Below, piece by piece: positions 1-10,704 of a DNA stretch of 64,000 nucleotides. The stretch is from positions 108,089,700 to 108,153,699 of the forward strand of contig OV050033.1 in NCBI GenBank assembly GCA_920105625.2. Reading direction: 5' to 3'. Position 1 is the stretch's first letter; each line of letters starts with the position of its first letter. The translations under genes and the position numbers were made by a program. The stretch comes from Clusia tigrina (Eukaryota > Arthropoda > Insecta > Diptera > Clusiidae). A model generated the notes under the pieces. That model saw nothing but the letters and a program-made list of their open reading frames with translations, did no database searches and was not told the DNA's origin.

Positions 1-45
1 TCATAAAACCTTGCAACATACAAATGCTTGTAACTTTTTACTAGA

Positions 46-190
46 GCGTCATAAAACCTTGAAATTTTGTAACAATAAAGTACTCGAGCCTCAAACACTG
101 ATAAAACTTCAAATGGCCCCAACTTCTATACGGTACGTCCTACAATTATCAAAGTTTGCAATATACAAATGTTTGTAACTTTTTACTGGA
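46..190 (+). repeat. 145-bp deleted monomer, type example of 27
   Basis: This monomer is 145 bp instead of 196 bp. GAGCCTC is joined directly to AAACACTG at 92/93, removing 51 bp that include the internal direct repeat and CCCTTGAGTCCC. The ends share a two-base TC, so the deletion may be microhomology-mediated. The same junction recurs with GCCTC starting at 88, 2386, 4279, 5990, 9071, 11565, 13668, 15560, 18222, 20693, 23175, 26261, 28170, 28511, 30617, 32327, 33253, 47489, 48612, 49346, 51451, 52574, 53308, 60506, 61629, 62363 and 63880. The last reads CTCTAACAC through one substitution. An identical junction everywhere implies one ancestral deletion spread by duplication. It is the best landmark for the higher-order structure. 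Confidence 0.96.
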
Positions 191-386
191 GCGTCATAAA
201 ACCTTGAAATTTTGTAACAATAAAGTACTCGAGCATCTTGTCAATTTAAGCTATCGCTCAAAGCTATGCTACCCTTGAGTCCCAAATCAAACACTGACAA
301 AACTTCAAATGGCCCTAACTTCTATACGGTACGTCCTACACCCATCAAAGTTTCCAACATACAAATGCTTGTAACTTTTTACTGGA
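191..386 (+). repeat. Representative full-length 196-bp monomer
   Basis: This copy is taken in the phase starting at GCGTCATAAA. In order it carries AAATTTTGTAACAATAAAG (including AATAAA), CTCGAG (an XhoI site, overlapping an AGTACT ScaI site in the usual form), a degenerate internal direct repeat (AAGCTATCGCT then AAGCTATGCT, about 15 bp apart), CCCTTGAGTCCC, CTTCAAATGGCCC, CTATACGGTACGTCC, and a small dyad TACAA-ATGC-TTGTA followed by a five-T run. The consensus has five CpG sites: one in GCGTC, one in CTCGAG, one in ATCGCT and two in CGGTACGTC. Because 196 leaves remainder 1 on division by 3, reading frames rotate from one monomer to the next, which stops any frame running far. I see no CENP-B-box-like motif. 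Confidence 0.97.
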
Positions 387-1117
387 GCGACATAAAACCT
401 TGAAATTTTGTAACAATAAAGTACTCGAGCCTCTTATCAATTTAAGCTATCGCTCAAAGCTATGCTGCCCTTCAGTCCCAAGTCAAACACTGATAAAACT
501 TCAAATGGCCCCAACTTCTATACGGTACGTCCTACTCCTATCAAAGTTTGCAACATACAAATGCTTGTAACTTTTTACTGGAGATTCATAAAACCTTGAA
601 ATTTTGTAACAATAAAGTACTCGAGCCTCTTGTCAATTTAAGCCATCGCTCAAAGCTATGCTACCCTTGAGTCCCAAATCAAACACTGACAAAACTTCAA
701 ATGGCCCTAACTTCTATACGGTATGTCCTACACATATCAATGTTTGCAACATACAAATGCTTGTAACTTTTTACTGGAGCGTCATAAAACCTTGAAATTT
801 TGGAACAATGAAGTACTCGAGCCTCATGTCAATTTAAGCTATCGCACAAGGCTATGCTGCCCTTGAGTCCCAAATCAAACACTGATAAAACTTCAAATGG
901 CCCCAACTTCTACACGGTGCGTCCTAAACCTATCAAAGTTTACAACATACAAATGCTTGTATCTTTTTACTGGAGCGTCATAAAACCTTGACATTTTGTA
1001 ACAATAAAGTACTCGAGCCTCTTGTCAATTGAAGCTATCGCTCAAAGCTATGCTGCCCTTGAGTCCCAAATCAAACACTGATAAAACTTCAAATGGCCCC
1101 AACTTCTATACGGTACG

Positions 1118-2290
1118 TCCTACACCTATCAAAGTTTCCAACATTAAATGCTTGTAACTTTTTACTGGAGCGTCATAAAATCTTGAAATTTTGAAACAAT
1201 AAAGTACTCGAGTCTCTTGTCAATTTAAACTGTCGCTCAAAGCTATGCCACCCTTGAGTCCCTAACCAAACATTGACAAAACTTCAAATGGCCCTAACTT
1301 CTATACGGTACGTCCTACACCTATCAAAGTTTGCAACATACAAATGCTTGTAACTTTTTACTGGAGCGTCATAAAACCTTTAAATTTTGTAACAATAAAG
1401 TACTCGAGCCTCTTGTCTATTTAAGCTATCGCTCAAAGCTATCCTGCCCTTGATTCCCAAATCAAACACTGATAAAACTTCAAATGGCCCCAACTTCTAT
1501 ACGGTAAGTCCTACACCTATCAAAGTTTCCAACATTAAATGCTTGTAACTTTTTACTGGAGCGTCATAAAATCTTGAAATTTTGAAACAATAAAGTACTC
1601 GAGTCTCTTGTCAATTTAAACTGTCGCTCAAAGCTATGCCACCCTTGAGTCCCTAACCAAACATTGACAAAACTTCAAATGGCCCTAACTTCTATACGGT
1701 ACGTCCTACACCTATCAAAGTTTGCAACATACAAATGCTTGTAACTTTTTACTGGAGCGTCATAAAACCTTTAAATTTTGTAACAATAAAGTACTCGAGC
1801 CTCTTGTCTATTTAAGCTATCGCTCAAAGCTATGCTGCCCTTGATTCCCAAATCAAACACTGATAAAACTTCAAATGGCCCCAACTTCTATACGGTACGT
1901 CCTACACCTATCAAAGTTTCCAACATTAAATGCTTGTAACTTTTTACTGGAGCGTCATAAAATCTTGAAATTTTGAAACAATAAAGTACTCGAGTCTCTT
2001 GTCAATTTAAACTGTCGCTCAAAGCTATGCCACCCTTGAGTCCCTAACCAAACATTGACAAAACTTCAAATGGCCCTAACTTCTATACGGTACGTCCTAC
2101 ACCTATCAAAGTTTGCAACATACAAATGCTTGTAACTTTTTACTGGAGCGTCATAAAACCTTTAAATTTTGTAACAATAAAGTACTCGAGCCTCTTGTCT
2201 ATTTAAGCTATCGCTCAAAGCTATGCTGCCCTTGATTCCCAAATCAAACACTGATAAAACTTCAAATGGCCCCAACTTCTATACGGTAAG
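1118..2290 (+). repeat. 391-bp dimer in three tandem copies
   Basis: A two-monomer unit is repeated three times, with anchors at 1170, 1561 and 1952, exactly 391 bp apart. One monomer has ACATTAAATG (one base short), AAATCTTGAAATTTTGAAAC, CGAGTCTCTTG, AAACTGTCGC and TGCCACCC. The other has ACCTTTAAATTTTG, CTTGTCTATTT and CTTGATTCCC. The copies are almost identical: copy 1 has CTATCCTGCC where copies 2 and 3 have CTATGCTGCC, and GGTACGTCC and GGTAAGTCC alternate. The unit is 2x196-1 bp. This pair also appears as single occurrences elsewhere (for example 8605-8960, 14720-15080 and 21550-21910), so the local tripling is a separate event. Confidence 0.9.
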
Positions 2291-2343
2291 TCCTACACCT
2301 ATCAAAGTTTGCAACATACAAATGCTTGTAACTTTTTACTGGA

Positions 2344-4236
2344 GCGTCATAAAACCTTGAAATTTTGTAACAATAAAGTACTCGAGCCTCAAACACTGAT
2401 AAAACTTCAAATGGCCCCAACTTCTATACGGAACGTCATACACATATCAAAGTTTGCAACATACAAATGTTTGTAACTTTTTACTGGAGCGTCATAAAAC
2501 CTTGAAATTTTGTAACGATAAAGTACTCGAGCATCTTGTCAATTTAAGCTATCGCTCAAAGCTATGCTACCCTTGAGTCCCAAATCAAACACTGACAAAA
2601 CTTCAAATGGCCCTAACTTCTATACGGTACGTCCTACACCCATCAAAGTTTCCAACATACAAATGTTTGTAACTTTTTACTGGAGCGACATAAAACCTTG
2701 AAATTTTGTAACAATAATGTACTCGAGCCTCTTGTCAATTTAAGCTATCGCTCAAAGCTATGCTGCCCTTCAGTCCAAAGTCAAACACTGATAAAAATTC
2801 AAATACGGTACGTCCTACACCTATCAAAGTTTGCAACATACAAATGCTTGTAACTTTTTACTGGAGATTCATAAAACCTTGAAATTTTGTAACAATAAAG
2901 TACTCAAGCCTCTTGTCAATTTAAGCCATCGCTCAAAGCTATGCTACCCTTGAGTCCCAAATCAAACACTGACATAATTTCAAATAGCCCTAACTTCTAT
3001 ACGGTACGTCCTACACATATCAATGTTTGCAACATACAAATGCTTGTAACTTTTTACTGGAGCGTCATAAAACCTTGAAATTTTGGAACAATAAAGTACT
3101 CGAGCCTCATGTCAATTTAAGCTATCGCACAAGGCTATGCTGCCCTTGAGTCCCAAATCAAACACTGATAAAACTTCAAATGGCCCCAACTTCTACACGG
3201 TGCGTCCTACTCCTATCAAAGTTTACAACATACAAATGCTTGTATCTTTTTACTGGAGCGTCATAAAACCTTGAAATTTTGTAACAATAAAGTACTCGAG
3301 CCTCTTGTCAATTGAAGCTATCGCTCAAAGCTATGCTACCCTTGAGTCCCAAATCAAACACTGATAAAACTACAAATGGCCCCAACTTCTATACGGTAAG
3401 TCCTACACCTATCAAAGTTTGCTACATACAAATGCTTGTAACTTTTTACTGGAGCGTCATAAAACCTTGAAATTTTGTAACAATAAAGACTCGAGCCTCT
3501 TGTCAATTTAAGCTATCGCTCAAAGCTATGCTACCCTTGAGTCCCACATTAAACACTGACAAAACTTCAAATGGCCCTAACTTCTATACGGTACGTCCTA
3601 CACCTATCAAAATTTGCAACATACAAATGCTTGTAACTTTTTACTGGAGTGTCATAAAACCTTGAAATTTTGTAACAATAAAGTACTCGAGCCTCTTGTC
3701 AATTTAAGCCATCGCTCAAAGCTATGCTACCCTTGAGTCCCAAATTGAACACTGACAAAACTTCAAATGGCCCTAACTTCTATACGGTACGTCCTACACC
3801 TATCAAAGTTTGCAACATACAAATGCTTGTAACTTTTTATTGGAGCGTCATAAAACCTTTAAATTTGGTATCAATAAAGTACTCGAGCCTCTTGTCTATT
3901 TAAGCTATCGCTCAAAGCTATGCTGCCCTTGATTCCCAAATCAAACACTGATAAAACTTCAAATGGCCCCAACTTCTATACGGTAAGTCCTACACCTATC
4001 AAAGTTTGCAACATACTAATGCTTGTAACTTTTTACTGGAGCGTCATAAAACCTTGAAATTTTGTAACAATAAATAACTCGAGCCTCTTGTCAATTTAAG
4101 CTATCGCTCCAAGCTATGCTACCCTTGAGTTCCAAATCAAACACAGATAACACTTCAAATGGCACTAACTTCTATACGGTACGTCCTACACCTATCAAAG
4201 TTTGCAACATACAAATGCTTGTAACTTTTTACTGGA
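2344..4236 (+). repeat. Family A cycle 2
   Basis: This 1,893-bp cycle opens with a 145-bp monomer and repeats the variant order of 46-1117 at a spacing of 2,298 bp over about its first kilobase. One monomer near 2804/2805 lacks 15 bp, with CTTCAAAT joined directly to ACGGTACG. The cycle ends with GACTCGAG, TTTAAATTT and GATTCCC monomers that are also used in later cycles. There is no gene or foreign sequence in it. Confidence 0.8.
2801..2812 (+). repeat. 15-bp-deleted monomer junction (recurrent)
   Basis: CTTCAAAT-type sequence is joined directly to ACGGTACG, removing GGCCCTAACTTCTAT, with AT shared at the ends. This example lies at 2804/2805. The same junction occurs at 15260/15261, 17154/17155, 17922/17923, 20393/20394 and 22875/22876. 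The last five belong to family B. The first, in family A with AAAAATTC, may be an independent event through the same two-base microhomology. Confidence 0.88.
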
Positions 4237-5947
4237 GCGTCATAAAACCTTGAAATTTTGTAACAATAAAGTACTCGAGCCTCAAACACTGATAAAACTT
4301 CAAATGGCCCCAAATTCTATACGGTACGTCCTACACATATCAAAGTTTGCAACATACAAATGTTTGTAACTTTTTACTGGAGCGTCATAAAACCTTGAAA
4401 TTTTGTAACAATAAAGTACTCGAGCATCTTGTCAATTTAAGCTATCGCTTAAAGCTATGCTACCCTTGAGTCCCAAATCAAACACTGACAAAACTTCAAA
4501 TGGCCCTAACTTCTATACGGTACGTCCTACACCCATCAAAGTTTCCAACATACAAATGCTTGTAACTTTTTACTGGAGCGACATAAAACCTTGAAATTTT
4601 GTAACAATAAAGTACTCGAGCCTCTTGTCAATTTAAGCTATCGCTCAAAGCTATGCTGCCCTTCAGTCCCAAGTCAAACACTGATACAACTTCAAATGGC
4701 CCCAACTTCTATATGGTACGTCCTACACCTATCAATGTTTGCAACATACAAATGCTTGTAACTTTTTACTGGAGATTCATAAAACCTTGAAATTTTGTAA
4801 CAATAAATTACTCGAGCCTCTTGTCAATTTAAGCCATCGCTCAAAGCTATGCTACCCTTGAGTCCCAAATCAAACACTTACAAAACTTCAAATGGCCCTA
4901 ACTTCTATACGGTACGTCCTACACATATCTATGTTTGCAACATACAAATGCTTGTAATTTTTTACTGGAGCGTCATAAAACCTTGAAATTTTGGAACAAT
5001 AAAGTACTCGAGCCTCATGTCAATTTAAGCTATCGCACAAGGCTATGCTGCCCTTGAGTCCCAAATCAAACACTGATAAAACTTCAAATGGCCAAAACTT
5101 CTACACGGTGCGTCGTACACCTATCAAAGTTTGCAACATACAAATGCTTGTAACTTTTTACTGGAGCGTCATAAAACCTTGAAATTTTGTAACAATAAAG
5201 ACTCGAGCCTCTTGTCAATTTAAGCTATCGCTCAAAGCTATGCTACCCTTGAGTCCCAAATCAAACACTGACAAAACTTCAAATGGCCCTAACTTCTATA
5301 TGGTACGTCCTACACCTATCAAAGTTTGCAACATACAAATGCTTGTAACTTTTTACTGGAGCGTCATAAAACCTTTAAATTTTGTATCAATAAAGTACTC
5401 GAGCCTCTTGTCTATTTAAGCTATCGCTCAAAGCTATGCTGCCCTTGATTCCCAAATCAAACACTGATAAAACTTCAAATGGCCCCAACTTCTATACGGT
5501 AAGTCCTACTCCTATCAAAGTTTGCAACATACAAATGCTTGTAATTTTTTACTGGAGCGTCATAAAACCTTGAAATTTTGTAACAATAAAGACTCGAGCC
5601 TCTTGTCAATTTAAGCTATCGCTCAAAGCTATGCTACCCTTGAGTCCCAAATCAACCACTGACAAAACTTCAAATGGCCCTAACTTATATGCGGTACGTC
5701 CTACACCTATCAAAGTTTGCAACATACTAATGCTTGTAACTTTTTACTGGAGCGTCATAAAACCTTGAAATTTTGTAACAATAAAGAACTCGAGCCTCTT
5801 GTCAATTTAAGCTAGCGCTCCAAGCTATGCTACCCTTGAGTCCCAAATCAAACACAGATAACACTTCAAATGGCACTAACTTCTATACGGTACGTCCTAC
5901 ACCTATCAAAGTTTGCAACATACAAATGCTTGTAACTTTTTACTGGA
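4237..5947 (+). repeat. Family A cycle 3
   Basis: This 1,711-bp cycle has the standard order: GAGCATC, GCGACAT with CTTCAG, GAGATTC, then GGAACA with CACAAGG. After these come GACTCGAG, TTTAAATTT and a final monomer with CATACTAATGC, CGCTCCAAGC and AAACACAGATAACACTTC. The last combination also stands directly before the 145-bp monomers at 4237 and 13626, so it marks the downstream edge of the cycle. Confidence 0.8.
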
Positions 5948-8900
5948 GCGTCATAAAACCTTGAAATTTTGTAACAATAAAGTACTCGAGCCTCAAACAC
6001 TGATAAAACTTCAAATGGCCCCAACTTCTATACGGTACGTCCTACACATATCAAAGTTTGCAACATACAAATGTTTGTAACTTTTTACTGGAGCGTCATA
6101 AAACCTTGAAATTTTGTAACAATAAAGTACTCGAGCATCTTGTCAATTTAAGCTATCGCTCAAAGCTATGCTACCCTTGAGTCCCAAATCAAACACTGAC
6201 AAAACTTCAAATGGCCCTAACTTCTATACGGTACGTCCTACACCCATCAAAGTTTCCAACATACAAATGTTTGTAACTTTTTACTGGAGCGACATAAAAC
6301 CTTGAAATTTTGTAACAATAAAGTACTCGAGCCTCTTGTCAATTTAAGCTATCGCTCAAAGCAATGCTGCCCTTCAGTCCCAAGTCAAACACTGATAAAA
6401 CTTCAAATGGCCCCAACTTCTATACGGTACGTCCTACACCTATCAAAGTTTGCAACATACAAATGCTTGTATCTTTTTACTGGAGATTCATAAAACCTTG
6501 AAATTTTGTAACAATAAAGTACTTGAGCCTCTTGTCAATTTAAGCCATCGCTCAAAGCTATGCTACCCTTGAGTCCCAAATCAAACACTGACAAAACTTC
6601 AAATAGCCCTAACTTCTATACGGTACGTCCTACACATATCAATGTTTGCAACATACAAATGCTTGTAACTTTTTACTGGAGCGTCATAAAACCTTGAAAT
6701 TTTGTAACAATAAAGTACTCGAGCCTCATGTCAATTTAAGCTATCGCACAAGGCTATGCTGCCCTTGAGTCCCAAATCAAACACTGATAAAACTTCAAAT
6801 GGCCCCAACTTCTACACGGTGCGTCCTACACCTATCAAAGTTTGCTACATACAAATGCTTGTAACTTTTTACTGGAGCGTCATAAAACCTTGAAATTTTG
6901 TAACAATAAAGACTCGAGCCTCTTGTCAATTTAAGCTATCGCTCAAAGCTATGCTACCCTTGAGTCCCAAATCAATCACTGACAAAACTTCAAATGGCCC
7001 TAACTTCTATACGGTACGTCCTACACCTATCAAAATTTACAACATACAAATGCTTGTAACTTTTTACTGGAGTGTCATAAAACCTTGAAATTTTGTAACA
7101 ATAAAGTACTCGAGCCTCTTGTCAATTTAAGCCATCGCTCAAAGCTATGCTACCCTTGAGTCCCAAATCAAACACTGACAAAACTTCAAATGGCCCTAAC
7201 TTCTATACGGTACGTCCTACACGTATCAAAGTTTGCAACATACAAATGCTTGTAACTTTTTACTGGAGCGTCATAAAACCTTTAAATTTTGTATCAATAA
7301 AGTACTCGAGCCTCTTGTCTATTTAAGCTATCGCTCAAAGCTATGCTGCCCTTGATTCCCAAATCAAACACTGATAAAACTTCAAATGGCCCCAACTTCT
7401 ATACGGTAAGTCCTACACCTATCAAAGTTTGCAACATACAAATGTTTGTAATTTTTTACTGGAGCGTCATAAAACCTTGAAATTTTGTAACAATAAAGTA
7501 CTCGAGCCTCATGTCAATTTAAGCTATCGCACAAGGCTATGCTGCCCTTGAGTCCCAAATCAAACACTGATAAAACTTCAAATGGCCCCAACTTCTACAC
7601 GGTGCGTCCTACACCTATCAAAGTTTGCTACATACAAATGCTTGTAACTTTTTACTGGAGCGTCATAAAACCTTGAAATTTTGTAACAATAAAGACTCGA
7701 GCCTCTTGTCAATTTAAGCTATCGCTCAAAGCTATGCTACCCTTGAGTCCCAAATCAATCACTGACAAAACTTCAAATGGCCCTAACTTCTATACGGTAC
7801 GTCCTACACCTATCAAAATTTACAACATACAAATGCTTGTAACTTTTTACTGGAGTGTCATAAAACCTTGAAATTTTGTAACAATAAAGTACTCGAGCCT
7901 CTTGTCAATTTAAGCCATCGCTCAAAGCTATGCTACCCTTGAGTCCCAAATCAAACACTGACAAAACTTCAAATGGCCCTAACTTCTATACGGTACGTCC
8001 TACACGTATCAAAGTTTGCAACATACAAATGCTTGTAACTTTTTACTGGAGCGTCATAAAACCTTTAAATTTTGTATCAATAAAGTACTCGAGCCTCTTG
8101 TCTATTTAAGCTATCGCTCAAAGCTATGCTGCCCTTGATTCCCAAATCAAACACTGATAAAACTTCAAATGGCCCCAACTTCTATACGGTAAGTCCTACA
8201 CCTATCAAAGTTTGCAACATACAAATGTTTGTAATTTTTTACTGGAGCGTCATAAAACCTTGAAATTTTGTAACAATAAAGACTCGAGCCTCTTGTCAAT
8301 TTAAGCTATCGCTCAAAGCTATGCTACCCTTGAGTCCCAAATCAATCACTGACAAAACTTCAAATGGCCCTAACTTCTATACGGTACGTCCTACACCTAT
8401 CAAAATTTACAACATACAAATGCTTGTAACTTTTTACTGGAGTGTCATAAAACCTTGAAATTTTGTAACAATAAAGTACTCGAGCCTCTTGTCAATTTAA
8501 GCCATCGCTCAAAGCTATGCTACCCTTGAGTCCCAAATCAAACACTGACAAAACTTCAAATGGCCCTAACTTCTATACGGTACGTCCTACACGTATCAAA
8601 GTTTGCAACATTAAATGCTTGTAACTTTTTACTGGAGCGTCATAAAATCTTGAAATTTTGAAACAATAAAGTACTCGAGTCTCTTGTCAATTTAAACTGT
8701 CGCTCAAAGCTATGCCACCCTTGAGTCCCTAATCAAACATTGACAAAACTTCAAATGGCCCTAACTTCTATACGGTACGTCCTACACCTATCAAAGTTTG
8801 CAACATACAAATGCTTGTAACTTTTTACTGGAGCGTCATAAAACCTTTAAATTTTGTAACAATAAAGTACTCGAGCCTCTTGTCTATTTAAGCTATCGCT

Positions 8901-9028
8901 CAAAGCTATGCTGCCCTTGATTCCCAAATCAAACACTGATAAAACTTCAAATGGCCCCAACTTCTATACGGTAAGTCCTGCACCTATCAAAGTTTGCAAC
9001 ATACAAATGCTTGTAACTTTTTACTGGA
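5948..9028 (+). repeat. Family A cycle 4, lengthened by inner duplication
   Basis: This 3,081-bp cycle is the longest of family A. The usual order runs to the CACAAGG monomer near 6740. Then a four-monomer block is duplicated at 783 bp spacing and partly tripled (described separately). The cycle ends with the two-monomer pair of the 391-bp unit at about 8605-8990. Without the extra block the length would be close to that of its neighbours. Confidence 0.8.
6672..8610 (+). repeat. 783-bp tetramer duplication plus partial third copy
   Basis: The segment from about 6672-7454 is repeated at about 7455-8237. Anchors are GCGTCCTACA at 6821 and 7604 and GACTCGAG at 6911 and 7694. The block is four monomers less one base, because one monomer has GACTCGAG instead of GTACTCGAG. 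Rare shared variants include TTGCTACATAC, AATCAATCACTGAC, CAAAATTTACAAC and CACGTATCAAAG. A third copy restarts at GACTCGAG at 8281, 587 bp (three monomers) after 7694, and ends near 8605, where the ACATTAAATG monomer takes over. This looks like two exchanges, the second offset by one monomer. Confidence 0.88.
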
Positions 9029-10704
9029 GCGTCATAAAACCTTGAAATTTTGTAACAATAAAGTACTCGAGCCTCAAACACTGATAAAACTTCAAATGGC
9101 CCCAACTTCTATACGGTACGTCCTACACATATCAAAGTTTGCAACATACAAATGTTTGTAACTTTTTACTGGAGCGTCATAAAACCTTGAAATTTTGTAA
9201 CGATAAAGTACTCGAGCATCTTGTCAATTTAAGCTATCGCTCAAAGCTATGCTACCCTTGAGTCCCAAATCAAACACTGACAAAACTTCAAATGGCCCTA
9301 ACTTCTATACGGTACGTCCTACACCCATCAAAGTTTCCAACATACAAATGTTTGTAACTTTTTACTGGAGCGACATAAAACCTTGAAATTTTGTAACAAT
9401 AAAGTACTCGAGCCTCTTGTCAATTTAAGCTATCGCTCAAAGCTATGCTGCCCTTCAGTCCCAAGTCAAACACTGATAAAACTTCAAATGGCCCCAACTT
9501 CTATACGGTACGTCCTACACCTATCAAAGTTTGCAACATACAAATGCTTGTAACTTTTTACTGGAGATTCATAAAACCTTGAAATTTTGTAACAATAAAG
9601 TACTCAAGCCTCTTGTCAATTTAAGCTATCGCTCAAAGCTATGCTGCCCTTGAGTCCCAAATCAAACACTGATAAAACTACAAATGGCCCCAACTTCTAT
9701 ACGGTAAGTAATACACCTATCAAAGTTTGCTACATAAAAATGCTTGTAACTTTTTACTGGAGCGTCATAAAACCTTGAAATTTTGGAACAATAAAGTACT
9801 CGAGCCTCATGTCAATTTAAGCTATCGCACAAGGCTATGCTGCCCTTGAGTCCCAAATCAAACACTGATAAAACTTCAAATGGCCCCAACTTCTACACGG
9901 TGCGTCCTACACCTATCAAAGTTTACAACATACAAATGCTTGTATCTTTTTACTGGAGCGTCATAAAACCTTGAAATTTTGTAACAATAAAGTACTCGAG
10001 CCTCTTGTCAATTGAAGCTATCGCTCAAAGCTATGCTACCCTTGAGTCCCAAATCAAACACTGATAAAACTACAAATGGCCCCAACTTCTATACGGTAAG
10101 TAATACACCTATCAAAGTTTGCTACATAAAAATGCTTCTAACTTTTTACTGGAGCGTCATAAAACCTTGAAATTTTGTAACAATAAAGACTCGAGCCTCT
10201 TGTCAATTTAAGCTATCGCTCAAAGCTATGCTACCCTTGAGTCCCACATCAAACACTGACAAAACTTCAAATGGCCCTAACTTCTATACGGTACGTCCTA
10301 CACCTATCAAAGTTTGCAACATACAAATGCTTGTAACTTTTTACTGGAGTGTCATAAAACCTTGAAATTTTGTAACAATAAAGTACTCGAGCCTCTTGTC
10401 AATTTAAGCCATCGCTCAAAGCTATGCTACCCTTGAGTCCCAAATTGAACACTGACAAAACTTCAAATGGCCCTAACTTCTATACGGTACGTCCTACACC
10501 TATGAAAGTTTGCAACATACAAATGCTTGTAACTTTTTATTGGAGCGTCATAAAACCTTTAAATTTTGTATCAATAAAGTAATCGAGCCTCTTGTCTATT
10601 TAAGCTATCGCTCAAAGCTATGCTGCCCTTGATTCCCAAATCAAACACTGATAAAACTTCAAATGGCCCCAACTTCTATACGGTAAGTCCTACACCTATC
10701 AAAG
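8211..10704 (+). repeat. 2,494-bp tandem duplication, copy 1
   Basis: The block is repeated immediately downstream at a constant spacing of 2,494 bp. Anchors are GCAACATTAAATG at 8605 and 11099 and the deletion junction at 9071 and 11565. The spacing equals twelve 196-bp monomers plus one 145-bp monomer, less three single-base deletions. Rare variants such as GGTAAGTAATACACC, CATAAAAATGCTTCTAAC, CCTATGAAAG and AAGTAATCGAG occur in both copies. One visible difference lies near 9622-9650, where copy 1 has AAGCTATCGC and GCTGCCC while copy 2 has AAGCCATCGC and GCTACCC. Confidence 0.92.

Noticed and set aside
191..386. CENP-B box in the monomer
   Set aside because: No match to the core TTCG-4-A-2-CGGG pattern on either strand. 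The CCCGAG in the AAGTACCCGAG variant lacks the remaining bases. Absence is not evidence against centromere function, since many centromeric satellites lack it.
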